The notes below the pieces were generated by a model. That model saw only the letters and a list, made by a program, of their open reading frames with translations. It was not told the origin of the DNA and ran no database searches. A program made the translations under genes and the position numbers. From contig JAUICP010000002.1 of NCBI GenBank assembly GCA_030427805.1, positions 372,001 to 436,000 of the forward strand: 64,000 nucleotides of DNA, read 5' to 3'. Below are positions 43,902 through 52,613 of this stretch, piece after piece. The first letter of the stretch is position 1. Every line of letters starts with the position of its first letter. The stretch comes from Bdellovibrionia bacterium. Lineage in GTDB: Bacteria; Bdellovibrionota; Bdellovibrionia; Bdellovibrionales; JAGQZY01.

Positions 43902-45388
43902 AAGTGACCTTGGAACTGAATCGAATTGTCGCTTATATCCGTTCCACCAACTTCTTCATCTCTTGTGATGTAAAGAAGTTCCGACTCGATTCCACTGAGC
44001 CAAAAAGATCGCACTCCAAGCATGATCTCTGTGGCACTCCCCTGTTTTAGAGTTCGAGCCACATTAGAAATAGCAAAATTAAATACAGCATAGTTTTCAC
44101 GCCAGAATCGATACTTGTTTTCTAAGGTATAGACATTACCAGCATCTCTGGCTCCCGGAGCAAACTCTTGGCTGACTCGCAAAAATTCAATATTTGATGT
44201 CAACTTCTTCCACTGAATACCGCCAGTCAGAGAATACATTTCTTTTTTCAAGTTACTATCTACGTTCTCGGTACTCCAGTAAGACAGGGTTGCCGAAGCT
44301 CCGAGTGTGACAAATCGCAATCCTAAGTTCGCGACGATCCCTTCACTTCGGGCTGCACTAATAACTCCGGCATTTTCATTGGGCATTATTAAGGTCAAAT
44401 TTCCAAAAGGCACGTTAGGTGCCGATCCGATACTTAAGCCCTTAAAAGAAGAGTTGTTATAACTGAGCCCCGAAATAGTTTGCGCCAAACTTTTGTGGTC
44501 GGGCTGATAGTTACCGAACATAGGCCTAAAAAGACCGTACATAACATAGGTGTTATAGGGTAACTCATCGACAAGAGCATAGGCAGATCGCCCGTAGTTT
44601 CCAGTGGTATAGAGGTAATCTATACTTTCTCCTAAACTATTGATCCACCGGTGTTCAAATACGAGTTGTAAGTTTTTTCGAATGGGTCGAACCCGAACTC
44701 CGATATCAAAGGCCATCGGCCAAAATAACGTCGCTCTTGGATCATCTTCATTGGCAATCGAGTCACCATCATTTTGAATGTAGAAAAATCTAAAGTCACC
44801 ACCGGCAATAACAGGCATGATCCTTTCTTCACGAAGTGGATCACCCTTAGGAATTCGGTAAAGATCTTGGAATTTTGTTCGAGCTGTTTTTGCATAGTGC
44901 TTTTCACTTCGGTCCCAGTACTTTTCGTCGACACCAATCGTATTTGTTTCAACATGGGGTAGACCCTTTTCGTAATCGAGGACAATTCTTTTAACAGCTT
45001 TTCGCTTTGCCTTTGGAATTTTACTCGGCTTTACTTTATATTTCTGTTTTTTAAACGGCGCCGTTCCGCGGTCACTCCACATGGTCTTAGAATAAAATGA
45101 ACGAAGCCATCTTTGTTGTGTCCAATAGCCGTAACGACTTCTTAACCCCCCGCCATTGGGGTTAACATGGCAACCCTGGCAAGAGAGCGTACAACGACGG
45201 TCTTTAGGTTTTCTATTGAGTCTTCCAGGCGCGTGGCAACCGGCACAGTTTTGTGCAAAACGATTTGCAATCCACGGTTCGGCTGAGGCAGTTTCGGCTG
45301 TCGAAATAATTATCAAAACGCTCGTTACGAAGATCAAAGTGAGACTTATTAACGTAAGGTAAGTTCTACTGCTGACTATAGTTTTCAC
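43892..45388 (-). CDS. Exported protein with two c-type haem motifs and a probable beta-barrel
   Basis: A 498-residue protein with a signal peptide (about 1-36). Haem-attachment motifs C-A-G-C-H and C-Q-G-C-H lie within 22 residues of each other near 49-75. The C-terminal 300 residues have alternating hydrophobic and polar residues with regular aromatic turns, typical of an outer-membrane beta-barrel, ending in F-Y-F. A barrel with haem at its inner side recalls porin-cytochrome systems for electron export, but this is inference. GTG start. Diverges over 214 bases from another haem protein gene. Confidence 0.72.
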   Translation of the reverse strand: MKTIVSSRTYLTLISLTLIFVTSVLIIISTAETASAEPWIANRFAQNCAGCHAPGRLNRKPKDRRCTLSCQGCHVNPNGGGLRSRYGYWTQQRWLRSFYSKTMWSDRGTAPFKKQKYKVKPSKIPKAKRKAVKRIVLDYEKGLPHVETNTIGVDEKYWDRSEKHYAKTARTKFQDLYRIPKGDPLREERIMPVIAGGDFRFFYIQNDGDSIANEDDPRATLFWPMAFDIGVRVRPIRKNLQLVFEHRWINSLGESIDYLYTTGNYGRSAYALVDELPYNTYVMYGLFRPMFGNYQPDHKSLAQTISGLSYNNSSFKGLSIGSAPNVPFGNLTLIMPNENAGVISAARSEGIVANLGLRFVTLGASATLSYWSTENVDSNLKKEMYSLTGGIQWKKLTSNIEFLRVSQEFAPGARDAGNVYTLENKYRFWRENYAVFNFAISNVARTLKQGSATEIMLGVRSFWLSGIESELLYITRDEEVGGTDISDNSIQFQGHFYF

Positions 45389-45520
45389 AAATCACACCCT
45401 CTGTCTAATCAGCTAACAGTTTATAATTTTTTCCGTCTCAAAATGAGTCGTAGGTAGCTACTTATGGTTCTTCGTCGAGAAATTTTTCTGTGGGTCTGAT
45501 ATTCTATTTAACGGGTAGCA

Positions 45521-45538
45521 TTAGGACCATCGTCCTAA
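45521..45538. repeat. TTAGGAC-type inverted repeat, copy 2
   Basis: TTAGGAC, CATC, GTCCTAA is a perfect 7-bp dyad, 65 bases before the haem lipoprotein start and in the divergent promoter region of two haem protein genes. A related dyad with the same GCATTAGGACC half lies at 2377-2394. It could be an operator. Confidence 0.35.
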
Positions 45539-45602
45539 GCAAGGTGACAAACAAGCTATTAAATCTTGTTAGCGGTTTGATTGAGTTTCTAGGAGTAGGG
45601 AA

Positions 45603-46349
45603 TTGAGAGAATTAACCCTCGCCCTTATGGGATTATTTTTAATTACGTTTTATCAAAACTGTTCTCCCGTCCACGATGGTGAAGAGGGTCTTGCAGCGAG
45701 CGCTTTTGTGCCTCCCAATGCGACCAGTTCTCTAGATCCTTTTATAGCGGCTCAATTGACTAACGATTGTCTAGCCTGCCACAAAGGCCAAGGTGACTTT
45801 CCTGCTTCTCTTAAAGCACTCACCGGTGCTGACATTTGGAAAGCCGGATGGGTCAGCGAAAACCTTCCCGACACATCTCCAATGATTCTTTATATGGAAG
45901 CCACAGACTCTAAAATTATGCCCCCTGCCTCAGAAGGTGGTGCCTGGGCACAAACTGATATTAACGCCGTTCGAACTTGGATCGAAGGTCTCGATATGGG
46001 TAACGATGATGGCGGCGGCGGTGGTGGCGGAGGCGGTGGCCCCAATCCAACTCCGACTCCCACTAATGTTACTTATACGGCTGATATCGCACCCATTATC
46101 GCTCAACACTGTACGGCCTGCCACGTTGATCAAGCCTTGGGTGGTGTCGACCTCAGTAACTACACGGGTGTAAGAGCTCAAGTCAATGGAACGGACCCAT
46201 TTACGAGTCCGATCTATGCGACAACTTACCTAGGAATTTTTGATCCTGCAGATCCAGTGGCGATGCCTCGAGGAAATGGTGGGCCGATTAGTCAAACACA
46301 GCTCGGCCTCATTGAAGTTTGGATTAGAAACGGAGCACCCGAAAACTAA
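45603..46349 (+). CDS. Lipoprotein with two c-type haem motifs
   Basis: A 248-residue protein. The leader ends F-Y-Q-N-C-S, giving a lipobox with Asn at -1, as in the lipoprotein at 24204. Haem motif C-L-A-C-H lies near residue 58 and C-T-A-C-H near 172. Between them is a linker of ten or so Gly followed by P-x-P-T-P-T. Each half resembles the small cytochrome-like domain found in many exported proteins. Start is TTG, with TAGGAGTAGGG just upstream. Divergently placed from the haem barrel gene, so both may be electron-transfer partners. Confidence 0.75.
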   Translation: MRELTLALMGLFLITFYQNCSPVHDGEEGLAASAFVPPNATSSLDPFIAAQLTNDCLACHKGQGDFPASLKALTGADIWKAGWVSENLPDTSPMILYMEATDSKIMPPASEGGAWAQTDINAVRTWIEGLDMGNDDGGGGGGGGGGPNPTPTPTNVTYTADIAPIIAQHCTACHVDQALGGVDLSNYTGVRAQVNGTDPFTSPIYATTYLGIFDPADPVAMPRGNGGPISQTQLGLIEVWIRNGAPEN

Positions 46350-46356
46350 TCTCGAA

Positions 46357-47013
46357 TTAGAGATCAATCCCTAAAGACGTAGTCACCGACTGGTTGTAGT
46401 AAACACCAGCGAAATCTCCATTGAGATCCATTAAGCCGCGCTCGTACGCGAGTTCAAGAAAGATACTTCGACCAGCCTTCTGCTGAATGCGATAACCCAA
46501 ACCTAAAACTCCAAGGGCATCTACGCTTTCAATTTGATCACGATTGAGACGGTTTGTAGCCGTTGTCGTCGCTCCTTCAAGTCCAATCAGAATTGAGGGT
46601 TGTAATTCTATACGCGTATAGAGTCCGCGATTCTGGCTGCCTGTTAGGGCCAAACGAACACCGACTGGAATAGACAAGTAAGTCAATTGAAGAGGTTCTA
46701 GTTCGTTATTATTTGCCTGGGCTCCCCTTTGGTTTATGAGTAAACCCGTTTCAAAAGATTTCATTCTCAATCCCGGCATGCGAACACCTAAGGTAAAACC
46801 CGTTCGATTATTATCGTCACTGGTCACTGCGAGGTTTGAAGAGTTCAAACCAAAAATCGGTTCAATTTGATTGAGAAGGCTTGGCCCCTTCGTAGATATT
46901 ACGGGAGAGTCTGCTTTCAGAATTCCTGAGTCCGAAGGAAGTGATTCTTGGGCATTTGCCTGACAAAATATTGCTGTACAAAATAAAATACTTAACAATT
47001 TTAATAGTTTCAT
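46357..47013 (-). CDS. Outer-membrane beta-barrel-like protein
   Basis: Start taken at ATG 47013, with GGAGG six bases upstream and a signal peptide (about 1-21, ending Q-A-N-A); the frame extends to a TTG at 47058. The 218-residue protein shows alternating beta strands (Y-L-S-I-P-V-G-V-R-L-A-L, G-L-G-Y-R-I, I-F-L-E-L-A-Y-E-R-G) and a C-terminal T-S-L-G-I-D-L. It is similar to the OmpA-barrel-like PorT/OMP_b-brl group. Function unknown. Converges on the haem lipoprotein gene seven bases away. Confidence 0.7.
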   Translation of the reverse strand: MKLLKLLSILFCTAIFCQANAQESLPSDSGILKADSPVISTKGPSLLNQIEPIFGLNSSNLAVTSDDNNRTGFTLGVRMPGLRMKSFETGLLINQRGAQANNNELEPLQLTYLSIPVGVRLALTGSQNRGLYTRIELQPSILIGLEGATTTATNRLNRDQIESVDALGVLGLGYRIQQKAGRSIFLELAYERGLMDLNGDFAGVYYNQSVTTSLGIDL

Positions 47014-47181
47014 AGAAACCTCCACTGGCTTTAATAGCCAAAGATATGCCACGTTCAAATCAAATCTATAAAGAGACGAATCAACTCCAATGTCTCATTT
47101 TTAGACACTGAGTCCTTTAAAAGCCTCCTCCTAAAATGTGAATTAAGTTTCAATACTTTCTCCTAAAGAGAGGACTCAAGC

Positions 47182-47718
47182 TTACTTCTTCTTTTTGAAT
47201 TTCTTTTTATAAAAGGCGATGGAGTCTTCGATGATCTTCACGGCGTGGGTGGGGCCTTGAAATTCTTGGACTTCAACGGTCTTATTCTCGAGCGTTTTGT
47301 AGTCTTCAAAAAAGCGTTTTACTTCGTGCATGCGATGGGGCGGTAACTGTGAAATAGACTCAAAATGAGTGTACTCCGGATCGTGGAGATGTACGGCAAT
47401 GATTTTATCGTCAGCCTCCCCCTGGTCGACCATTTTCATAACGCCAATGGGTTTTGCATCCATTATTGACATGGGGTAGACCGGTTCTTGGCCTAAAACG
47501 AGAATATCCAGTGGATCGTTGTCTTCACAATAGGTTTGTGGAATGAAGCCGTAGTTTGCAGGATAATGAACGGAACTAAAGAGCACTCGGTCCACTTTTA
47601 TCATTCCACTGGGTTTATCGAGCTCGTACTTGTTCTTAGAGCCTTTGGGAACCTCAATAATAGCGGGAACAACATGAGGACTATTATCTCCGATCGATAC
47701 GTCATGCCATGGATTCAT
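47182..47718 (-). CDS. ppa: Inorganic pyrophosphatase
   Basis: A 178-residue family I soluble pyrophosphatase that hydrolyses pyrophosphate and pulls biosynthetic reactions forward. Signature [10 protein letters not shown] with the metal Asp is near residue 63; [11 protein letters not shown] near 22 and Y-P-A-N-Y-G-F-I-P near 52 fit. Length is normal. A strong AGGAGG lies before the ATG. It ends in a Lys-rich tail. Divergent from the enoyl-CoA hydratase-like gene. Confidence 0.96.
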   Translation of the reverse strand: MNPWHDVSIGDNSPHVVPAIIEVPKGSKNKYELDKPSGMIKVDRVLFSSVHYPANYGFIPQTYCEDNDPLDILVLGQEPVYPMSIMDAKPIGVMKMVDQGEADDKIIAVHLHDPEYTHFESISQLPPHRMHEVKRFFEDYKTLENKTVEVQEFQGPTHAVKIIEDSIAFYKKKFKKKK

Positions 47719-47781
47719 AGGACCTCCTGAAAGTTCGTTTTAATCATTGAATCGAGTCATTCCATCAATTACAACCGAGAC

Positions 47782-48900
47782 ATGCAAGACTTAATCAAAA
47801 AGATAAAGATAGGCAATAAAGATCTCTATTGGACTGAGCTACAACTCAATCGAACTAAAGCCCTCAATGCTCTCAGTCAAGAAATGTGCGAAACCCTATT
47901 CTCTGAACTTCGCAGCATCGAAGAAGATCCGAAGTGCCTTGGACTTTTTTTAACAAGTGCATCAGACAAAGCCTTCTGTGCTGGTGGTGACGTCAAACAG
48001 GTGGCCCTCGATCTTAAGGAGGGTAAAGACGATGCTGCCAGAAACTATTTTTTATCAGAATACAAAATGGACTTACAGGTTCACAAGTTAACTAAACCGA
48101 GCATTGTATGGATGAATGGGTATGTTTTTGGTGGAGGATTGGGACTCGCGTTTGGGAACGACATTCGCATCATCGAACCAAAGGCCTCAATTTCTATGCC
48201 CGAAGGAAAGATTGGCTTTTTCCCCGATGTAGGCGCTAGTTTATTTTTAGGCCGGATGCCATGGCCTATTGGGCTCTTTGCCTCATGGTCGAGTTATCGA
48301 TTTAGTCCCGCTGATGCCATCCAATATGGTTTAGCTGATTACATGATTTCTCCCTCAAACAAAGAGGCTCTTAGGGATTTCCTGCAAAGCGAAGAGCACC
48401 TTGCTCAGACTCAAAAAGTCGACTCAATAAAATCATGGTGCATAGAAAACCAAATAAAAGAGAAGAGTCACCTTTACGAAGACTTTTCCCCTTTACTAAT
48501 GGCTTTACACAAATCCTCGACTCCACAAGAGGCCTATGATTTTTTTCTGAAAAAGGGGAATTCAGATAATGATGCTTTTAAAGAGTTTTTTACTCCATGG
48601 CTCAATGAAATAACGAAGAGTTCGCCAAGCTCAAGGGCCATGTCCTATGCTCAAATGAAATGGACACAAGATCTAAAATCGAAAAAACAGGGTTTAAAAA
48701 TCGAAGAAGCTTTGAATGCTGAACTTTGGTTGGCAGAATTTGCAGCTAAACAAGAGGACTTTTTAGAGGGCGTCGACAAGATGTTGATTTCTAAAAGTCA
48801 TCAACCTCAGTGGCAGAATAAAAAAATGAGTGATTACGGAGTCGAATCACTCATTTCTGGGCTTGAAACAAACAAATTGAATCAATCAATTAAAATTTAA
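47782..48900 (+). CDS. 3-hydroxyisobutyryl-CoA hydrolase-like enzyme
   Basis: A 372-residue crotonase-fold enzyme. The oxyanion-hole motifs are F-C-A-G-G-D-V near residue 66 and G-Y-V-F-G-G-G-L-G near 112, and the segment M-P-E-G-K-I-G-F-F-P-D-V-G-A-S near 140 is typical of 3-hydroxyisobutyryl-CoA hydrolases. The long C-terminal part also fits that group rather than plain enoyl-CoA hydratase. It would act in valine breakdown. Stops overlap by 11 bases with the opposite gene. Confidence 0.85.
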   Translation: MQDLIKKIKIGNKDLYWTELQLNRTKALNALSQEMCETLFSELRSIEEDPKCLGLFLTSASDKAFCAGGDVKQVALDLKEGKDDAARNYFLSEYKMDLQVHKLTKPSIVWMNGYVFGGGLGLAFGNDIRIIEPKASISMPEGKIGFFPDVGASLFLGRMPWPIGLFASWSSYRFSPADAIQYGLADYMISPSNKEALRDFLQSEEHLAQTQKVDSIKSWCIENQIKEKSHLYEDFSPLLMALHKSSTPQEAYDFFLKKGNSDNDAFKEFFTPWLNEITKSSPSSRAMSYAQMKWTQDLKSKKQGLKIEEALNAELWLAEFAAKQEDFLEGVDKMLISKSHQPQWQNKKMSDYGVESLISGLETNKLNQSIKI

Positions 48901-49699
48901 ACGAAAGCTTTCCGGTAAAACGATCAGCATCGAAAGCACTTTGATACTCAAAGCCTAATCTCAAAAGAAGTAGGCTCACGTTAATACCCACCTGAAAGTA
49001 TGTACCATCAATTTCTGAAGTCGCACTAGAACCTACCGTTAGCGACGGGTCGAATACATTTGATAAAGTACTTTTCAACTTACCCTCGCTCGACTGCCAC
49101 CCAATCCCCAAGTAAGGCTCGATTATAAGAAGACTGACGCTCCCTTGAGCGAGTAAACCGTACATCGAATTTTCGTAGTCAATATCACCAGTTACACCTG
49201 AATCCGTTTGACTAAAAGACAGATTTGTTTGGCTGAAATACCCTTTAACAGACAAATTTAATGGGAAGGCTGGGATTGGAATCATATCGGTTACGGTCCA
49301 CTTCGCACCGAGACCTAAGTGACTGAAAGAAACTTCTCCGCCATCTAATTCGGGAATAAAGTTAGCTTCAATAGTGAATCCACCTGGTACCGTCACCGCA
49401 CCTAAAAGCCACGCATGGGGTAAAAAGGAGAGTTCATTACTCGGATCAACTTCTTTTGCCAGGGCTTCAATTCCTTCTGTCATAGCTGCACCGGCAACAA
49501 CTCCAGCCTCGATTCCGAAAATACTTCCTAAACTCGAAGCTCCCGAAACAGATGTGTATGAGAAGGTTGAAGAAAAATCTTTGTTAATAACATCGAGATC
49601 TTGAGAACTGATATTTTGAAATTCAAGACTACCTCGAGCCGTGCTCAAAAAACTAAATTGGATTAAAGAAAGTACTGACAATAAGAGTACATATTTCAT
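48890..49699 (-). CDS. Exported beta-rich, probable outer-membrane protein
   Basis: Start at ATG 49699, six bases after AGGGGG; the frame's TTG one codon earlier is less likely. About 269 residues with a signal peptide (about 1-23). The mature part has many short amphipathic strands (L-N-L-S-V-K-G-Y-F, Y-G-L-L-A-Q-G-S-V, T-Y-F-Q-V-G-I-N-V-S-L-L) and ends K-L-S-F-K-F, the usual end of an outer-membrane barrel. No family recognised. Confidence 0.68.
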   Translation of the reverse strand: MKYVLLLSVLSLIQFSFLSTARGSLEFQNISSQDLDVINKDFSSTFSYTSVSGASSLGSIFGIEAGVVAGAAMTEGIEALAKEVDPSNELSFLPHAWLLGAVTVPGGFTIEANFIPELDGGEVSFSHLGLGAKWTVTDMIPIPAFPLNLSVKGYFSQTNLSFSQTDSGVTGDIDYENSMYGLLAQGSVSLLIIEPYLGIGWQSSEGKLKSTLSNVFDPSLTVGSSATSEIDGTYFQVGINVSLLLLRLGFEYQSAFDADRFTGKLSFKF

Positions 49700-49765
49700 C
49701 AAAGCCCCCTGGATTTTTTATTTTTTCAATTTTTTCAGATACATCGGCTATTGACAAGGCGATTT

Positions 49766-51046
49766 TCAAATAGCCAAGAGAGAGCGCTCACAAGTCTGGT
49801 TTCTTTGATACTTAAAAATGGGAGCTACATCGGTATTCACCAAGGTTTTGATTTCATCCATCAAGGCCTTAGCCCTGACTTTATGAAAGTTGATCTGGCC
49901 TTGGACTTTTTGAATGTCCAGACCTTCATTGGGATCCATCATTTGACCGATGGCTTGGTATTGAATGTTTCTCAGGTCCGCCATGACCTTAGCTAGGACG
50001 CGAGTCACTTTATTAACTCTAAAAAAGAGAAGTCTATATTTGTGACTGGCTATCATTTTAAAACCCATTGTCGGGGTATAGGCCATCGAAAAGCTCGTTA
50101 ATTGCGAAAGCATCCGTTCGATTTTTAAAACTTCGGCACGACCCGGCTTTTCCGCTTCGGGAACATAGGGGTCAAACTGGTCGAGCAAAACATCTCTCTT
50201 TTTCGGATAGGACAAGATTGCCTCAATCAGAACCCGCTGATAAACGCGACGATCTGGAGAAACCTCACGAATACTGTGTGCCAATCCCGGGTTGTCTAGA
50301 ATTTCTTCAAGACGATCCGTCGTCAATACGGATCGATCTAAATTGAGTTCCCTCACCTTTCGTGCGGCCCCCAATTGAAAAGGTCGCAAAACCGGAAAAA
50401 CCATTTGATCTCCGAGAACCTCAATCGAATGCACTTCTATGGATTTCTTAAGCTCCGTAAAGTGTAAACTATTTTTATAACTATCTAACTCCCTTTGGGA
50501 GACTCGATGGCGTTTTTTAACTCTTCGCGAATTAGCGAACTCTTTGATAAGAACGAGGGCTCCATTGGATAATTCAATGTAGGGGGTCGAAGCAAATATT
50601 GGATAGATGTAGGGAACACCCATGGCAGTTAATGTTGGTAGAATGACTCCATACTCGAAAACGTACATTGAAAAGTAAACGATACCAAGTTCAGGGTGAC
50701 GATTAAGAAGAATTCTTGAAAGCTCTCCCATGAAGTAAGTTTTTGATGTCATCCACTGCCAGAACTTTCTAACTTTGGTTTTAAAGCCTTTTTTCTCGCT
50801 CAATTGTATCAAAGTGATATTTCGATTTTCGGCCTCTTCGAGTAGGAGAATACTCAATGAGGTAAAGAACTCTACGTCTCCGAGACGGCGGTCAGAAAGG
50901 AAAGTTCCTGGGTTATAAACGGGATTAAAGCGACTAATTTCCTTCTCGGGGTCGTGATTCTGAGCCCGAGCTGTCGTCGCAAATATGCAAAATAATAAGA
51001 AAAAGAGCGGTAACAACTTCAACGTGCGAAATTCCATAGTCAACAT
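49766..51046 (-). CDS. Uncharacterised exported protein, 426 residues
   Basis: A signal peptide or anchor (about 7-27) precedes a largely helical, charged protein. A hydrophobic stretch around 150-180 (V-I-L-P-T-L-T-A-M-G-V-P-Y-I-Y-P) might form one or two further membrane segments. I find no known motif. GGAG lies ten bases ahead of ATG 51046. It follows the outer-membrane-like gene region with a 66-base gap and diverges from the secreted gene at 51226. Confidence 0.6.
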   Translation of the reverse strand: MLTMEFRTLKLLPLFFLLFCIFATTARAQNHDPEKEISRFNPVYNPGTFLSDRRLGDVEFFTSLSILLLEEAENRNITLIQLSEKKGFKTKVRKFWQWMTSKTYFMGELSRILLNRHPELGIVYFSMYVFEYGVILPTLTAMGVPYIYPIFASTPYIELSNGALVLIKEFANSRRVKKRHRVSQRELDSYKNSLHFTELKKSIEVHSIEVLGDQMVFPVLRPFQLGAARKVRELNLDRSVLTTDRLEEILDNPGLAHSIREVSPDRRVYQRVLIEAILSYPKKRDVLLDQFDPYVPEAEKPGRAEVLKIERMLSQLTSFSMAYTPTMGFKMIASHKYRLLFFRVNKVTRVLAKVMADLRNIQYQAIGQMMDPNEGLDIQKVQGQINFHKVRAKALMDEIKTLVNTDVAPIFKYQRNQTCERSLLAI

Positions 51047-51225
51047 TCAATCAATCTCCTGCCCCTGGACTCTACAAGAGCTATGCCAGGCAAAGACCCT
51101 TCATTTCAAAAAAAGCGCTCGTAATTTCAGATACTTAGCCGACATTCTCAGTTGGTTCTGGACAAACATACGGAAATTGCTGTCAGGGGCTGTGAAAGTT
51201 TCAAAATAATACCGATAAGAGGTGT

Positions 51226-52242
51226 ATGGAAAAGAGAAATTTGACGTCTAAACTGCTGATAACTCTAACAACAATTGGCTTCGCTTTATGTTTTTTTCAA
51301 AACCAAGCTCAGGCCTTTGCCCGTGGAGCCTGCATCAATTTGACCAAGGACTCCTCGGCGAGAAACCCTGCCTCGAAACAAGAAGATGTTTTCTCCCCCG
51401 GGGCATTAACTAAGGTTTTAAAAGTGGGGCCCAAAAAGTTAAAAGTCGCTCACGATCCTGAATGGAAGCCCGGCGATTATCAAGATTGTGCTCAAGCTCC
51501 TAAGGGTACGAAGTACAAACATATTAATTGGATTCCGAAAGAAAGTTTTGAAACCGTGTACCTTTGGGATGAGCTGAACTTAGCTAATGCTAAGGATCAG
51601 GGAGATTATTCTGTTCTTAAGAAAAGTTCTTTTTTAGAGGTCCAATTCGACAATGACACCCTAGAAGCCACTCTTTTCGCCTATGGTCGACGCAAGGTTT
51701 TTTCTGGTCGCCCCGAAAGCTTTCAAGTTTTCGTTACAGGCCTGCCCGATTACCCTTTAATGATTCGCACTTCAGAGCTTGATGGTTTTGGTACTGAACT
51801 CATTTATGCCGGAAAGAATGACCTTGCGAGCTTCAATAGCCAGTCCCAGTGGAATAGCAATAACACCCAGTCCGGTGGTATTAAAATTAGCTCCATTCGC
51901 GAAAACAAAATAGAATTTGAAAGTCGTTGGTACTGCCTCAGTAAAAAATTCCAGCTGAAACTTGAAGAGGGACAACTCGTGCCCCACGCTTATAGTATTG
52001 AACTCAAAGATAAGAATGGGCAGAACCCAAAATTTAAGTCACCCTTTCAAGTTTCTGAAAAGTATCAGGCTGCACCCGGCGACTCATTCAAAATCACCGG
52101 CTTCAACCCCGCCGCGGACAAAGTAATGGTTCAAGTCTCTCCCATAGAAAAGAAAAAAGAACTTGAAGAGTCCGCTCTGAAAACTCAAATGAGCTATATT
52201 CAGCTCTTCACTCACTCGGCTGCCGACTTCAGCTGCGGTTAA
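51226..52242 (+). CDS. Uncharacterised secreted protein, 338 residues
   Basis: A signal peptide (about 1-30, ending A-Q-A) is followed by a soluble mixed protein with four Cys (G-A-C-I-N near the start, D-C-A-Q-A, W-Y-C-L and a C-terminal S-C-G), suggesting two disulfides. No known domain seen. RBS AAGAGG precedes ATG. After its stop comes a hairpin with the T-run on the opposite strand, so that hairpin is not this gene's own terminator. Confidence 0.65.
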   Translation: MEKRNLTSKLLITLTTIGFALCFFQNQAQAFARGACINLTKDSSARNPASKQEDVFSPGALTKVLKVGPKKLKVAHDPEWKPGDYQDCAQAPKGTKYKHINWIPKESFETVYLWDELNLANAKDQGDYSVLKKSSFLEVQFDNDTLEATLFAYGRRKVFSGRPESFQVFVTGLPDYPLMIRTSELDGFGTELIYAGKNDLASFNSQSQWNSNNTQSGGIKISSIRENKIEFESRWYCLSKKFQLKLEEGQLVPHAYSIELKDKNGQNPKFKSPFQVSEKYQAAPGDSFKITGFNPAADKVMVQVSPIEKKKELEESALKTQMSYIQLFTHSAADFSCG

Positions 52243-52261
52243 AAATACAATTCCCTCAGAT

Positions 52262-52294
52262 AAAAAAAAGCCAGCCTTCCAGAGGAAGACTGGC
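52262..52294 (-). terminator. Rho-independent terminator of the candidate small RNA
   Basis: An 11-bp stem with one G-U pair, three-base loop and eight T, pointing leftwards. The rightward gene before it ends at 52242, and no leftward protein gene lies upstream, so it must end another transcript. Confidence 0.8.
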
Positions 52295-52355
52295 ATCGTC
52301 GATTGGGGTATTTATCAATCAACGAGAAGGTGTGGGTCACACCAAATCTGTTTTT
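52262..52355 (-). ncRNA. Candidate small RNA with three hairpins
   Basis: Read leftwards, the sequence folds into three stem-loops in a row: GGTGTG/CACACC (52329-52343), CGTTGATTG/CAATCGACG (52297-52324), and the terminator GCCAGTCTTCC/GGAAGGCTGGC (52270-52294) followed by eight T (52262-52269). In the second and third stems the one non-Watson-Crick pair is G-U on this strand but A-C on the other, so the fold favours leftward RNA. A TATAAA lies at 52359-52364, with a poor -35. No protein gene reads into it. The 5' end is an estimate. It lies in the 371-base gap before the SGNH hydrolase gene. Confidence 0.5.
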
Positions 52356-52402
52356 TATTTTATAAAGCGTTTAGGTAGGGTCATAACGCTCCAATAGCCC
52401 TC

Positions 52403-52408
52403 TATAAT
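52403..52408 (+). promoter_or_regulatory. Possible -10 box for the SGNH hydrolase gene
   Basis: A perfect TATAAT, 206 bases ahead of the gene start. The -35 region is poor. It would give a long leader that includes the hairpins at 52475-52500. Confidence 0.3.
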
Positions 52409-52474
52409 GAAAAAGCTGTGCCAAAGGTTTTGGTGAAAAAATGCTACCAGGTACTAGGTAAATAGTGCTGCAAA

Positions 52475-52500
52475 GGCCTTAGGCTCGACCTAGGCCGAGC
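52475..52500 (+). promoter_or_regulatory. Two mutually exclusive hairpins in the leader
   Basis: GGCCTTAGG can pair with CCTAGGCC (52475-52496, one bulged T), or GCTCG (52483-52487) with CGAGC (52496-52500). Both use the same bases, so only one can form. Such a layout is seen in attenuators and switches, but no ligand or T-run is evident. Confidence 0.25.
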
Positions 52501-52613
52501 GCTCAATTCTACTGAGTGATCAGGGTCATTTTGAAACCAAAAACTAGGATCTGGGGCGATTTCCCATAAACATTTGAAATCAATACGGACTTCGTTAAAC
52601 TTTTAACTATCCA

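Noticed and set aside
45603-46349. Gly-rich run as a sign of frameshift or sequencing error
   Set aside because: The frame stays open and in register across it, and the second haem motif follows in frame; it is a normal low-complexity linker.
52483-52500. GCTCG-CGAGC hairpin similar to the terminator at 11071-11094
   Set aside because: The shared core looks like a repeat, but here no run of T follows on either strand, so it is not called a terminator; only the leader-hairpin possibility is kept.
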